This document shows positions 41,279 through 51,198 of a DNA stretch of 64,000 bases, piece by piece. The notes beneath the pieces are model-generated. The model was given only the letters and a program-made list of their open reading frames with translations, was not told where the DNA came from and made no database searches. Where the stretch lies: contig CP130741.1 in NCBI GenBank assembly GCA_030586155.1, positions 2,722,680 to 2,786,679 on the forward strand. The letters run 5' to 3'. This DNA comes from Eubacteriaceae bacterium ES3 (lineage in GTDB: Bacteria; Bacillota; Clostridia; Eubacteriales; Eubacteriaceae). Numbering within the stretch: the first letter of the stretch is position 1; each line of letters starts with the position of its first letter. The position numbers and the translations under genes are program-made.

Positions 41279-42838
41279 TTATTTACTCAATAATTTTTTA
41301 AGATCTTCTTCTGCCGTTGTGATCGGTCCGATTTGATAGTTTTCAACCAGTACATTTAAAACATTCGGCGATACAAATGCCGGAAGTGTTGGTCCCAGTA
41401 AAATATTTTTTATTCCCAGCGACAAGAGTGTTAATAAAATACAGACCGCCTTCTGTTCATACCAGGACAATACAAGACTTAAAGGCAGTTCATTAACATC
41501 ACACTGGAAGGCATCGGCCAAAGCAACTGCGACTTTTATAGCCGAATAAGCATCATTGCACTGCCCCATATCCATCAGTCTGGGAAGTCCCCCAATGGTG
41601 CCCAGATCCAGATCATTGAATCGATACTTTCCGCAAGCCAGGGTTAAGACGACTGTATCCTCCGGCGTTTTTTCAACAAATTCTGTATAGTAGTTACGAC
41701 CTGTTTTAGCACCATCACATCCGCCGACCAGGAAGAAGTGTTTAATATCACCGGCTTTAACGGCTTCTATCACTTTATCAGCAACCCCTAATACCGTTCC
41801 ATGACCAAAGCCAGTCATCACCTTATGACCACCATTGATTCCGGTCAAATGCTTATCTTCATCATACCCACCCAGTTCCAGAGCTTTTTCAATAACCGCG
41901 CTAAAGTCTTTATCTTTGCCAATATGAACCATTTCCGGATACTGGACCAAATCGGTGGTAAAGATCCGATCAGCATATGATTCTTTTACCGGCATAATAC
42001 AGTTAGTGGTGAAAAGAACTGGAGCCGGCACATTAGCAAATTCTTTCTGCTGATTCTGCCAGGCAGTCCCAAAATTTCCTTTAAGATGAGGATATTTTTT
42101 TAATTCCGGATAGGCGTGGCAAGGAAGCATTTCTCCATGAGTATAGATGTTAATGCCTTTTCCTTCTGTCTGTTCTAAAAGCAGCTTCAGGTCTCTTAAG
42201 TCATGACCGGTAATGATAATAAAAGGTCCCTTTTCGATGGTTAAGGTTACTTCTGTTGGAACCGGTGTTCCATAAGTTTCGGTATTAGCTTTATCCAGCA
42301 GTTCCATACAGGTTAAATTAACGGTTCCCGTTTCTAAAACGATCGGCAACAGTTCGTCCATACCCATATCTGATCCCACAGCGGCTAAAGCTTTATAGAA
42401 AAAGCTGTCAACCGAAGCATCGTGGTAGCCTAAAATCGCAGCATGATGGGCGTAGGCAGCCATCCCTTTAACCCCTAGTAGAATCAGGGTTTTCAAAGAT
42501 CTGATATCTTCATTTTCCGCCCAAAGGCTTCCCATATTGTAATCCTCAATCGATGGATCCAGTTCATTTTTCATTTTATCAACACAGTCAACCATAATTT
42601 TAATACTATTATCATCAAAATTGACGTTAGTAACCGTTGTAAACAGCGCCTTCTTAATGCAGGCATCGGTTGCTTCTGTAGCTCCATTTTTTATCACAGC
42701 TTTGGAAAGTCCAATCGCTGCCCCAATTAATTCATCCTGCAAACCAGCTGTCGGCGCCGCTTTTCCGCAAACCCCCGCAACCTCACAAGCAGATCCTTTT
42801 GCCGTCTGTTCACATTGGAAACAAAACATATCTTTCAT
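41279..42838 (-). CDS. hcp: hydroxylamine reductase / hybrid cluster protein
   Basis: Hcp carries a hybrid Fe-S-O cluster and acts on NO or hydroxylamine. The N-terminal cluster ligands are Cys6, Cys9, Cys18 and Cys24 (MFCFQCEQTAKGSACEVAGVCGK). Hybrid-cluster regions are seen in ILGYHDASVDSFFYKAL, TGHDLRDLKLLLEQTEGKGINIYTHGEMLPCHAYPEL, TTNCIMPV, GGCDGAKTGRNYYTEF and LACGKYRFN. Length 519 residues fits the class. It follows its ferredoxin gene by 90 bases and belongs to an Fnr-controlled unit. Confidence 0.96.
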   Translation of the reverse strand: MKDMFCFQCEQTAKGSACEVAGVCGKAAPTAGLQDELIGAAIGLSKAVIKNGATEATDACIKKALFTTVTNVNFDDNSIKIMVDCVDKMKNELDPSIEDYNMGSLWAENEDIRSLKTLILLGVKGMAAYAHHAAILGYHDASVDSFFYKALAAVGSDMGMDELLPIVLETGTVNLTCMELLDKANTETYGTPVPTEVTLTIEKGPFIIITGHDLRDLKLLLEQTEGKGINIYTHGEMLPCHAYPELKKYPHLKGNFGTAWQNQQKEFANVPAPVLFTTNCIMPVKESYADRIFTTDLVQYPEMVHIGKDKDFSAVIEKALELGGYDEDKHLTGINGGHKVMTGFGHGTVLGVADKVIEAVKAGDIKHFFLVGGCDGAKTGRNYYTEFVEKTPEDTVVLTLACGKYRFNDLDLGTIGGLPRLMDMGQCNDAYSAIKVAVALADAFQCDVNELPLSLVLSWYEQKAVCILLTLLSLGIKNILLGPTLPAFVSPNVLNVLVENYQIGPITTAEEDLKKLLSK

Positions 42839-42928
42839 TTTACTTCTACCTCTCTTTTCTATCTTATTATCCCTTAGGGATTATAGACTTAAATTATTTG
42901 CACCCTATTCTATAAGCAATTATTTTGT

Positions 42929-43684
42929 TCAGATGTCTTCCAATATTTTGCCATCGGTTGAAATGGTATGAACCTGCCAGGGAATCATTTTTCCAGAATT
43001 TTTCAAGGCGGTCGTGACGGCATTCACAATTCCAGAACAGCAGGGTACTTCCATCCGCACCACCGTCACGCTTTTGATATCATTAAGTCGGATAATTTCC
43101 GTCAGTTTGTCGGCATAGTCCACCGCGTCCAACTTAGGACAGCCCACCAGAGTCACTTTGTTTTTAATAAACTTGTTATGAAAATCTCCGTAAGCATAGG
43201 CCGTACAGTCAGCTGCAATCAGAAGGTGGGCCCCATTAAAATAGGGGGCGTTGACTGGTGCCAGTTTGATCTGAACCGGCCATTGCCGAAGCTGGGAGTC
43301 TGGTCCTTGCTGACTCTTTACCTGAACCTCAGCTTCTTCTCTGACAATTGCCTTTGAAGAAGACCCCGGACATCCGCACGGCAATTTGTCTTCTGTTTTT
43401 TCGATAACCTTTGCCTGGCTGCTCGGACATCCAGAAACCTGTTTTTTTAACGCCATATTCTTTTTCACTGCCTCTTCGTCATAGGCTGCTGCTTCCCGTT
43501 CTACAAACGTGATCGCCCCAGTCGGGCAGGCCGGCAAACAGTCCCCCAGACCATCACAATAATCATCTCTTAAAAGCTTGGCCACTCCATCAACCATTCC
43601 AATTGCACCTTCATGGCAGGCATCTGCACATAAACCACATCCATTACATTTTTCTTCATCTATTGATATTATCTTACGAATCAT
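42929..43684 (-). CDS. ferredoxin-type electron donor linked to Hcp
   Basis: The N-terminal 60 residues hold two [4Fe-4S] motifs: a standard CNGCGLCADACHEG, and CDGLGDCLPACPTG in which the second cysteine is Leu. Then come two SGCPSS/PCGCPGSSSK segments and a 120-residue domain with CTAYAYGDFHNKF, TLVGCPKLDAVDYADKL and VRMEVPCCSGIVNA, probably another metal-binding region. Proteins of this architecture often lie beside hcp in clostridia and supply electrons, which is inferred here. It starts just downstream of a regulated promoter. Confidence 0.85.
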   Translation of the reverse strand: MIRKIISIDEEKCNGCGLCADACHEGAIGMVDGVAKLLRDDYCDGLGDCLPACPTGAITFVEREAAAYDEEAVKKNMALKKQVSGCPSSQAKVIEKTEDKLPCGCPGSSSKAIVREEAEVQVKSQQGPDSQLRQWPVQIKLAPVNAPYFNGAHLLIAADCTAYAYGDFHNKFIKNKVTLVGCPKLDAVDYADKLTEIIRLNDIKSVTVVRMEVPCCSGIVNAVTTALKNSGKMIPWQVHTISTDGKILEDI

Positions 43685-43699
43685 CTATTTGTCCTCCAC

Positions 43700-43728
43700 T
43701 TGATTTTATAGTCTTATCATACTATAAT
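43700..43728 (+). promoter_or_regulatory. predicted promoter of the Crp/Fnr gene (with divergent ferredoxin-hcp promoter)
   Basis: On the plus strand TTGATT (43700-43705) and TATAAT (43723-43728) are 17 bases apart. On the minus strand a TATGAT -10 box lies at 43716-43721 with no good -35 box, which suggests the ferredoxin-hcp promoter needs an activator. Confidence 0.65.
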
Positions 43729-43742
43729 TAAACCCAAAAATA

Positions 43743-43758
43743 TGTTGCATATGCAACA
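43743..43758. promoter_or_regulatory. Crp/Fnr-type palindromic operator
   Basis: TGTTGCATATGCAACA is a perfect 16-bp palindrome. Its centre is 41.5 bases upstream of the predicted ferredoxin-hcp start (near 43709), the class II activator position, and just downstream of the regulator's own start near 43735. Confidence 0.85.
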
Positions 43759-43771
43759 AGGAGCAAAAAAA

Positions 43772-44428
43772 ATGCAAAAATATACTGAACTCTTAAAAAA
43801 CGTAAAACTTTTCAGCGGTATCGACAATGATTTGCCGGCCATGCTTGATTGTCTGGGCTCGCAGGAAAAGTGTTATCATAAAGGCGATCTTATTTTCGTT
43901 TCCGGACAAGCGATCAATTCAGTAGGGATCGTGCTGCAGGGGGAACTTCAGGTGATACAGGAAGATTATAACGGCAACCGGACCATTCTGACCGAACTAA
44001 GATCTACCCAAATTTTCGGTGAAGCCCTGGCTTGTGCCGGCATCCTGGAAAGCCCTGTTTCGGTGCTTTCAAAAACGGACTCAAAAATATTGTTTATAAG
44101 CGTGAGCAGGATTATCAACACCTGTTCCTCCAGTTGCAGCTTTCATAATCGTCTGATTGAAAACCTGCTAAAAATTCTGGCCCGCAAAAACATCCAGTTA
44201 AGCGATAAAAATCAGCTTCTTTCCCATCGCAGTATCCGGGAAAAGGTTCTATCCTACTTATCCATGCAGGCCGAAAAAAACAGCAGCTCAGATTTTAACA
44301 TTCCTTTTAACCGAAATGAACTGGCAGATTTTCTTTGTGTTGACCGCAGTGCGCTCTCTCGGGTTTTGTCTGCGCTTGCAAAAGAAGGCGTAGTTTCTGT
44401 CTCAGGACGGCATTTTACATTACATTAA
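43772..44428 (+). CDS. Crp/Fnr family regulator, HcpR-like by context
   Basis: The 218-residue protein has an N-terminal cyclic-nucleotide-binding-like beta barrel (FSGIDNDLPAMLD, GDLIFVSGQAINSVGIVLQGELQV, GEALACAG), a dimerisation helix, and a C-terminal winged helix (FNRNELADFLCVDRSALSRVLSALAKEGVV). A cluster NTCSSSCSFH near residue 120 could hold a sensor cofactor. The ATG at 43772 has the SD AAGGAGCAAAAAAA; an ATG at 43742 lies inside the operator. Divergence from the ferredoxin-hcp unit suggests it senses NO or redox state and controls hcp, an inference. Confidence 0.88.
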   Translation: MQKYTELLKNVKLFSGIDNDLPAMLDCLGSQEKCYHKGDLIFVSGQAINSVGIVLQGELQVIQEDYNGNRTILTELRSTQIFGEALACAGILESPVSVLSKTDSKILFISVSRIINTCSSSCSFHNRLIENLLKILARKNIQLSDKNQLLSHRSIREKVLSYLSMQAEKNSSSDFNIPFNRNELADFLCVDRSALSRVLSALAKEGVVSVSGRHFTLH

Positions 44429-44433
44429 AACTG

Positions 44434-44480
44434 AAAAAGATCTGATTATGAACTCAAAAGTCCACAATCAGATCTTTTTT
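44434..44480. terminator. bidirectional terminator between the regulator and msrB
   Basis: AAAAAGATCTGATT pairs with AATCAGATCTTTTT around an 18-base loop, with A and T runs on both sides of the convergent genes. Confidence 0.9.
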
Positions 44481-44919
44481 AAAACTTATTCTTAAATTCT
44501 TCATATCCTTCAGCTTCCAGCTCTTCATAAGGGATAAAGCGAAGGGCTGCACTGTTGATACAATACCGCAAGCCGCCTGCCTCCACTGGCCCATCATCAA
44601 AGACGTGGCCCAAATGGGCATCTCCAACCTTACTTCTAACTTCTGTTCGCCGCATACCAAAAGAAGTATCAAATTTTTCGGCAATCAGATCATCCTCGAT
44701 TGGTTTTGAAAAACTGGGCCATCCGCATCCAGAATCAAACTTATCTGTCGATATAAAGAGCGGTTGGCCAGTTGTGATATCCACATAAATACCTTTTCTC
44801 TTTTCATCAAAGTATTCGTTTTTGAAGGGTGGTTCAGTTTGATTTTCCTGGGTCACAGCATACTGTTCTTTGGTTAAGGTCTTTGCCAGCTGGCTTTTTT
44901 CTTTTTTATAGTATTTCAT
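44479..44919 (-). CDS. msrB: peptide-methionine (R)-S-oxide reductase MsrB
   Basis: MsrB repairs the R form of methionine sulfoxide in proteins. The motifs [47 protein letters not shown] and [11 protein letters not shown] (catalytic Cys) are canonical. It has no selenocysteine and no CxxC zinc pair. I chose the ATG at 44919 ([11 protein letters not shown]) with the strong SD ATGGAGGAAGAG; an earlier ATG would add 23 unconserved residues. The 146-residue length is normal. Confidence 0.95.
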   Translation of the reverse strand: MKYYKKEKSQLAKTLTKEQYAVTQENQTEPPFKNEYFDEKRKGIYVDITTGQPLFISTDKFDSGCGWPSFSKPIEDDLIAEKFDTSFGMRRTEVRSKVGDAHLGHVFDDGPVEAGGLRYCINSAALRFIPYEELEAEGYEEFKNKF

Positions 44920-45108
44920 CTCTTCCTCCATAACATGACCAATTTTAGTCACTCGCAATTTAAACGGGCCGGATACAGATAAAAACATTCATAACCTAAG
45001 TTTTAGAAAAAACACAAATCTCCAAAATATGAGAATCATCGTCTTAATCTAAACCTTTTAACAAAACAGATTCTCTATTTATTAAAGCATGCCAAGGTTA
45101 ATGATATC

Positions 45109-47172
45109 TTAATCATGCTTATTAAGAATTTCTTTTAAACCAGAAAGATCATTAACCGGAGGCTTGCAGCCAGTCACATCGCAAACATAGGCTGTGGTTT
45201 TGTCATCAACCCGCTTAAAGCTTTTTAAAACCGGATTAATACTGGCAAAATCCTGTTCACTTTTATTGAGGAGTACAAATGCCAGCGGCAAATAGTGACT
45301 ATTGATTTCCTTAATCATCTCCTGGGTTAAGGGATCATTTAAATCTCCGGTCATGACAATTTCCTGTTTACCAAAGTCCATCAGCATTTTTCCTGTCAGC
45401 ATCATGGTATATACCATCGGGGCTTCGTTTATTTTACCGGCAAAGTAAGTCAGCATACTGTCAGCTTTCTCCAGATAATCCCGGCGATTCCCTATTTTCC
45501 CCAGTTTAATAAGTAAAAACAGTGTAATGGCATTGCCTGAAGGCATTACATTATCAATAATTTCCTTAGGTCTGGCAATCAGGCGTTCACCATCTCGTCC
45601 ATAAATATAAAAACCCTTACTCCCCTCTTCATCGCCGAAGTTATCCATGATTTCTTCCATTTTCACAAACGCTTTTTCCAGAAAGCGGGTATCAAATGTC
45701 GCCTGATATAGTTCCACGTAAGCCCAAGTCACATAGGCATAGTCATCTAAATATGCAGGATAGCGGGCTTCGCCTTTGCGATAACGGGCCATCAGTTTGC
45801 CATAATCATCGGTTATTCGTTTTTCAATAAAGTGCATGGTCGCTTTAGCATAGCCGATATACGTTTCATTATCAAAGATCCGTCCTGCCATCGACAAGGC
45901 AGTCACTGTCAAAGCATTCCAGGCCGTCAGAATCTTGTCGTCTTTATCCGGCTTCACCCGTTTATTTCTCTGTTCATAAAGGCTCTTTAGAATTCCGTCC
46001 AACCGCTCTTTAATGCCTGGCTTTTCAAGGCTCCTCAGGTCAGTGGAAATCAAATTCAAGATGTTTAAGCCCTGAAAGTTTCCAATCCGATCCATGGGAT
46101 AGTATCTAAATAAGAAAGATGCATCCTCAGGCGACAGAATCTTTTCGATTTTTTGCTTGGACCAAAGATAAAACTTACCTTCGATCCCTTCCGAATCAGC
46201 ATCTTCAGCCGAATAAAAGCCCCCCTCCAAAGATTTCAAATCCCTGATCAGGTATTTGATCACCTTGTCAGCAATTTCTCGGTAAAGACTTTTTCCCGTA
46301 ATCTGATAACATTCGGTATAAACCATAATCATCAGTGCATTATCGTAAAGCATTTTTTCGAAATGCGGGACCAACCATTTGGAATCCGTTGAATAGCGGG
46401 AAAAGCCATAACCCACATGATCGAAGATTCCACCTTTATACATCTGCTCAAGCGTTTTTTCAACCATTGTCAGGGCTTCCTTTTCTCGGGTCACCCGATA
46501 AAAACGCATCAGAAATAAAAGCACATGAGGGGAGGGAAATTTCGGCGCCTTGTTAAAACCACCATAGTCCGGATCAAAGTTTTCCCGATAATAGTTATAG
46601 GCATCCCGCATCGCTGTATCGCTCATTTCAGTCCGCTTGTGCGTGGTTTCCATTTCGTTTAGAAGTCTGGTAATACGCTGGGCCGAGTTGGTCAGTTCCG
46701 AACGCTTATCCTCCCATTGTGAAGCAATCCCCCTCAGAACATCCAGAAGACCCATCTTACCATTCCGGGAATATTTGGGAAAATAAGTCCCTGAATAAAA
46801 GGGCTTCTGGTCCGATGTCAGAAATACATTTAGGGGCCATCCTCCCTGGCCACGACTCATCTGCGCAAATGTCATATAGATCTGATCGATATCCGGTCGC
46901 TCCTCACGATCTACCTTAATACAGATAAAATATCGATTTAAAACCGCTGCCACTTCCTGATCTTCAAAGCTTTCTTTTTCCATCACATGACACCAGTGAC
47001 AGGTAGAATAACCAATTGAAAGAAATATCGGCTTGCTCTCATGTTTGGCTTTGGCAAAAGCCTCTTCCGACCAGGGGTGCCAGTTTACCGGATTATAGGC
47101 ATGCTGCAACAGATAGGGGCTTTTCTCAAAGATCAGCAGATTATGTTTTTTGTCAGAATTTATATTTTCCAA
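45109..47172 (-). CDS. YyaL-like thioredoxin-domain / six-hairpin glycosidase-like protein (DUF255)
   Basis: The N-terminal 160 residues form a thioredoxin-like domain with the signature [22 protein letters not shown] and a CHWCHVM motif replacing the normal CxxC, then [10 protein letters not shown] and GGWPLNVFL. The remaining 500 residues form an alpha-barrel with [30 protein letters not shown]. This is the YyaL/SSP411 family, of uncertain function. The 687-residue length is normal. It starts 9 bases after the permease stop upstream of it in the transcript. Confidence 0.9.
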   Translation of the reverse strand: MENINSDKKHNLLIFEKSPYLLQHAYNPVNWHPWSEEAFAKAKHESKPIFLSIGYSTCHWCHVMEKESFEDQEVAAVLNRYFICIKVDREERPDIDQIYMTFAQMSRGQGGWPLNVFLTSDQKPFYSGTYFPKYSRNGKMGLLDVLRGIASQWEDKRSELTNSAQRITRLLNEMETTHKRTEMSDTAMRDAYNYYRENFDPDYGGFNKAPKFPSPHVLLFLMRFYRVTREKEALTMVEKTLEQMYKGGIFDHVGYGFSRYSTDSKWLVPHFEKMLYDNALMIMVYTECYQITGKSLYREIADKVIKYLIRDLKSLEGGFYSAEDADSEGIEGKFYLWSKQKIEKILSPEDASFLFRYYPMDRIGNFQGLNILNLISTDLRSLEKPGIKERLDGILKSLYEQRNKRVKPDKDDKILTAWNALTVTALSMAGRIFDNETYIGYAKATMHFIEKRITDDYGKLMARYRKGEARYPAYLDDYAYVTWAYVELYQATFDTRFLEKAFVKMEEIMDNFGDEEGSKGFYIYGRDGERLIARPKEIIDNVMPSGNAITLFLLIKLGKIGNRRDYLEKADSMLTYFAGKINEAPMVYTMMLTGKMLMDFGKQEIVMTGDLNDPLTQEMIKEINSHYLPLAFVLLNKSEQDFASINPVLKSFKRVDDKTTAYVCDVTGCKPPVNDLSGLKEILNKHD

Positions 47173-47181
47173 GTCTTCCTC

Positions 47182-48867
47182 CTAGTTATCAAATTGAATC
47201 AGCTTTCTTTCCAGCTGTCGGTTTAAAAGCAGATACATAAGTACCGAAATCGCTGAATTAAGGATAAAATAAAGCAAATAACCCAGCCATGAATTTGTCA
47301 AAGAGCCTGCCAGCAGCGACAAGCCAATCACAATCGCCATATAAAGCATCCCGACAAATAATGTAATCAGAACATTCATATTATTCTTAACGGCCTTCTG
47401 GGGGTTATCCCAGTCGATCAGCGGTCGGCTGACATCAATAAACAGCCCGAGAAATAGAATGGGCACACTCCCAACCAGACCAAGAAGCAGGGCCAGAATG
47501 ATAGTTTCAACCTTCAGGGGCAGAATATAACAGACCACAGCAACCGTAAATACCATACCCAGTCCCTGAATCAGCAAAGCCGATAGCGTTCTGCCAATAA
47601 TCTGTTCTCTAGCCGAAACAGGTATCACCCGGGTTGTCCAGGAAGCCCTTCCTTCTCGGGAAAAGGAAGTCGCGGTAGTCGCTGAAGTCGCTCCAAAAAA
47701 GATGAAAATCCCAATCAAAATGTAGGTCGCAATAAAAGGCATCTCATTGTAAAAATTTTGCAACTCGGCTAGATCACTCTGATTCAGTCCACTAAAGGTT
47801 AAGCCCAACAAGAGGCAAATTGGAACTATCACCACAACACTTACATTGTTAAAAAGAAATATCGGTGTTCGTAACATATTTTGCATATCCATGAAAAATA
47901 TCGCCAACGCCTTCGAACGATTTTTATGTATCTTTTTTTGACGTTGCTCTTCTGACAGGACCTTAGATTTTTGGGTAATTGTCCCTGAAACCAGACTGCT
48001 TAGATAAAAGCGCTTACCCACCTGTACCAGAATAAAAAGTGATACCCCTGCAAGCAAAAGAAGCAAAACAATCCAAACCACGGACATTGGCGTAATAGCA
48101 TTAAGTCCCCAGGCGACGAGAAAACTTGCCGGCACCAAATAGGCAATCTGATTTAAGAGCATTTGACTGTTTGCCAGCATTGTATTTAAAATTTCCTGGA
48201 TATCACCATCCGACGAAGTACTCAGCTGACTGGAGAAATAAAATTGCAGGCCCAAAATCGCTGCCACAAAAAAAATGGAAAAGAGCATCTGAATAACATC
48301 CTGCCGCCCCTTAATCGATGAACCTTTCATAATCAGCATGAAAAGTGCTGTCAGCAGAGCCAGTGGCATAATCGGCAAGGCAATAATCACTGGCAGGCAA
48401 AGCAGTGCATACAGAAGCCCCATTCCCTGAGCAATTCCGTAGATCACCAATACCGGCAGATATGCGATTAGGGTAAAAATATATTCCGATGCCAGTATAG
48501 CTGTAAACTTCCCCAGTATCAGCTTCTCCGGAGACAATGGGAGGGGAATAAGCTCTTCGATGTTTTTAGAAAAATAGAATTCCGATAGAACCTGCATAAT
48601 CCCAAAAATGATAATCAGCATTGTGGTCATGACAAAGCCAAACACCAGAAAAGCTGAGGTCTGCCCCACATAAGAAAGACCGGCATAAAAAGCTCCCATA
48701 AAGGAGATATACATTAAATAGGATGGAAATAAGGCGACCAAAAGGACAACCATTAAGCCCAGCTGTTTGAAAAAAGCTTTTTGATTGTGATTCTTATTAT
48801 ATAAAAATTGCGAAATCCCCCAGGATTCATTAATAAATAATTTGGCTAATCCGATTAATTCCTTCAT
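47182..48867 (-). CDS. ABC-2-type exporter permease, large
   Basis: The 561-residue protein has about 12 hydrophobic segments in two halves linked by a charged middle region (QKSKVLSEEQRQKKIHKNRSKAL). No substrate is evident. The phrase FSKNIEELIPLPLSPEKLILGKF is typical of this large clostridial permease type. Its start overlaps the ATPase stop by 4 bases, so they form one exporter. Confidence 0.8.
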   Translation of the reverse strand: MKELIGLAKLFINESWGISQFLYNKNHNQKAFFKQLGLMVVLLVALFPSYLMYISFMGAFYAGLSYVGQTSAFLVFGFVMTTMLIIIFGIMQVLSEFYFSKNIEELIPLPLSPEKLILGKFTAILASEYIFTLIAYLPVLVIYGIAQGMGLLYALLCLPVIIALPIMPLALLTALFMLIMKGSSIKGRQDVIQMLFSIFFVAAILGLQFYFSSQLSTSSDGDIQEILNTMLANSQMLLNQIAYLVPASFLVAWGLNAITPMSVVWIVLLLLLAGVSLFILVQVGKRFYLSSLVSGTITQKSKVLSEEQRQKKIHKNRSKALAIFFMDMQNMLRTPIFLFNNVSVVVIVPICLLLGLTFSGLNQSDLAELQNFYNEMPFIATYILIGIFIFFGATSATTATSFSREGRASWTTRVIPVSAREQIIGRTLSALLIQGLGMVFTVAVVCYILPLKVETIILALLLGLVGSVPILFLGLFIDVSRPLIDWDNPQKAVKNNMNVLITLFVGMLYMAIVIGLSLLAGSLTNSWLGYLLYFILNSAISVLMYLLLNRQLERKLIQFDN

Positions 48868-49589
48868 GATTCCGTCAACTCCAGAAAAATTTCTTCGAGG
48901 GATTCCTGGCTGCCGGCTTTATTCTGCAACTCTTCCATAGACCCAACTTCAATGATTCGACCACCTTTTATTATAGCAATCCGGTCGCACAGTTTTTCAG
49001 CAACCTCCAGTACATGGGTTGAGAAAAAAACCGATTTTCCCTGATCACAACGCTCTCTCATAATTCGTTTCAGTTCAAAGGATGATTTAGGATCCAGTCC
49101 TACCATCGGTTCGTCCAGAATAAATAGTTCGGGATCATGTAAAAGCGCTCCCACCAATGCCAGTTTCTGCTTCATCCCATGAGAGAACGAGCCGATCGGA
49201 TCATTAATCGCTTTTTTGATTTCAAACAGTTCAGTGTATTCTTCAAAAACCTGCTCTCGCTGACCGGCTGACACTTCATAAACATCAGCCATAAATTTCA
49301 GATATTCAATCGCTTTGATTTTATCAAAAAGTACTGGCGTATCGGGTACATAACTAAACTGTTTCTTAGCTTTGAGCACCTCAGCCTGGTTATCAATTCC
49401 ATTAATGGTAATCTTTCCGGTGTCCGGTTTTAAAAGCCCGACAATCATCTTAATGGTCGTGGTTTTCCCCGCCCCATTAGGTCCCATAAAACCAAAAATT
49501 TCTCCCGGTTTTACTTCCAGGCTGATATGATCAACCGCTTTTATTTTTTTATCCCCATAGGCTTTGGATAGATTTTCTATTTTTAGCAT
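48864..49589 (-). CDS. ABC transporter ATP-binding protein
   Basis: The 241-residue ATPase has Walker A GPNGAGKTT near residues 38-46, the Q-loop region SYVPDTPVL, the ABC signature here as SFSHGMKQKLALVGA (SHGMKQ), and Walker B ELFILDEPMVGLDP near 156-169. It couples ATP hydrolysis to the overlapping permease gene downstream. Substrate is unknown. Confidence 0.92.
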   Translation of the reverse strand: MLKIENLSKAYGDKKIKAVDHISLEVKPGEIFGFMGPNGAGKTTTIKMIVGLLKPDTGKITINGIDNQAEVLKAKKQFSYVPDTPVLFDKIKAIEYLKFMADVYEVSAGQREQVFEEYTELFEIKKAINDPIGSFSHGMKQKLALVGALLHDPELFILDEPMVGLDPKSSFELKRIMRERCDQGKSVFFSTHVLEVAEKLCDRIAIIKGGRIIEVGSMEELQNKAGSQESLEEIFLELTES

Positions 49590-49632
49590 CGTCGTCTCCT
49601 GACCTTTACTTTAGACTTAATTCTAACACAAA

Positions 49633-49671
49633 GAAACAGGGATTAAAATGCCTGAGCGATTAAACCCTGTT
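49633..49671 (-). terminator. terminator of the GntR-ABC operon
   Basis: AAACAGGG and CCCTGTTT form the outer stem, extended by a TTAA pairing, around a 13-base loop; the minus-strand tail is TTTCTTTG. Confidence 0.65.
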
Positions 49672-49704
49672 TAAAAATGTACAATCCTAATAATTATTGC
49701 CGTT

Positions 49705-50340
49705 CTAAAAATCTCTACTTTCATAGAGGCTAACTGAAATTTTAAGGGAAGTAAACACATATATCACTGTTAAAATGCTGCAACCACTCATCACCATAAA
49801 AGGGTGTTGCAAATACCCTGCTAAAGCCTTAATTGTTTCAGGTGGAATTAATATAGTTGCCACAAGTATTAAACCGCTAAAAATTCCTGCTACCAGTAAT
49901 ATCATTGTTCTGGCTTTTTCGGTTCCGAAGCGATAAATTAGCGGTAACATGGTTGAGCCAAAAATCAGGGCAATCATAAATACATTTACCATTACAAATA
50001 GCATCTCCAACAAATCAAAAAATCCCATCAGCGCTCCGACCACACCAATTAACAGAGCCGTTACTCCACCGATGACAACTAAACACAAGAGTAACAGATA
50101 TTTTGCATAAACCACTTCTTTTCTGTTCACAGGCATAGTCAACGCATATCCATCCCATTTTGCCAGATCATCCAGGCTAAGGGTTGTAATCACTAAAGTT
50201 GACATCATTACCATCAATAATCCAAAAATACTGTAGTTGCCATCCGGTATAAAAATAACAGCCCAGATTAAAGCAATCAGACAGTAGATTTTAAACGTTG
50301 GTTTTAAATTAATAAAATCCTTGTAGAGTAACCCGTTCAC
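49705..50340 (-). CDS. ABC-2-type permease, YtrC/D-like
   Basis: The 211-residue protein has six hydrophobic segments and the start MNGLLYKDFINLK typical of ABC-2 transporters of this small clostridial type. DLAKWDGYALTMPVNRKEVVYAKY is a cytoplasmic loop conserved among such permeases. It overlaps the ATPase stop by 4 bases. Confidence 0.82.
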   Translation of the reverse strand: MNGLLYKDFINLKPTFKIYCLIALIWAVIFIPDGNYSIFGLLMVMMSTLVITTLSLDDLAKWDGYALTMPVNRKEVVYAKYLLLLCLVVIGGVTALLIGVVGALMGFFDLLEMLFVMVNVFMIALIFGSTMLPLIYRFGTEKARTMILLVAGIFSGLILVATILIPPETIKALAGYLQHPFMVMSGCSILTVIYVFTSLKISVSLYESRDF

Positions 50341-51197
50341 GCTGCTTCCCCCTTGATAAAAAACACCATCATTTCTTCGATTGTTGCCGGGTCAATGATT
50401 ACATCCGGATAAAGATTTTTCATTTCAACCCGGTTTTTCACCAGTACCTCATAACCAAACTGATTTTTCCGATAACGATGGTAATCCAGGTAATTGAGGC
50501 TTTCAAACTGACTACTTCCACATTTTAAGATTCCCATAGAGGCTAACAAGGTTTCTTTTTCTTCCTGAAATAAAACTTTTCCCCTATGCATAAAGACGAT
50601 ATAATCAGCAATTTTGTCCAAATCACTGGTAATATGAGAAGACATTAGGACTGCTTTTTCTTCGTCCTGAATGAACTCCTGAAATACATCCATCATCTCT
50701 TCCCGCGCAACAGGATCCAGTCCGCTGGTGGCTTCGTCGAGAATCAGAATTTTGGGATTGTGAGCCAAAGCCACCGCAATTTGCAGCTTCATTTTCATTC
50801 CTTTTGAATATTCTTTAACTGCTTTATCTCTTGGCAGTTTAAATTTATCAAGCATTTTAAAAAAGTTCTCATTCTCCCAATTCACATAGATATTTCGCAT
50901 TATCCTGCTGATATCTTTCGCTCTGAGTGCGTCATGAAAACAGGGCGCATCCAGCACTACACCAATATCGTTTTTGAGACTCTCAGAATTTTTATCCAAA
51001 TTCTGGTCATAGAAAGATATTGATCCACTATCTCTTTTTACCAGGTCCAGTACGGCTTTTAGGGTCGTTGTTTTCCCCGCTCCGTTTTCACCAATTAAAC
51101 CAACGATACTGCCTTGGGGAACAGAAAAGCTGATATCATCCAATTTAAAATCCAAATAACTTTTGTTTAACTTCTCGATCTTTAATGCATATTCCAT
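50337..51197 (-). CDS. ABC transporter ATP-binding protein, YtrB-like
   Basis: The 286-residue ATPase has Walker A GENGAGKTT near residues 35-43, the signature YSKGMKMKLQIAVAL, and Walker B KILILDEATSGLDP. The last 60 residues form an extra C-terminal domain seen in YtrB-type proteins. The ATG at 51197 follows the regulator stop with the SD GAAGGAGAGTAA; an in-frame ATG at 51212 overlaps that gene. It is the second gene of the GntR-ABC operon. Confidence 0.92.
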   Translation of the reverse strand: MEYALKIEKLNKSYLDFKLDDISFSVPQGSIVGLIGENGAGKTTTLKAVLDLVKRDSGSISFYDQNLDKNSESLKNDIGVVLDAPCFHDALRAKDISRIMRNIYVNWENENFFKMLDKFKLPRDKAVKEYSKGMKMKLQIAVALAHNPKILILDEATSGLDPVAREEMMDVFQEFIQDEEKAVLMSSHITSDLDKIADYIVFMHRGKVLFQEEKETLLASMGILKCGSSQFESLNYLDYHRYRKNQFGYEVLVKNRVEMKNLYPDVIIDPATIEEMMVFFIKGEAA

Positions 51198-51198
51198 T

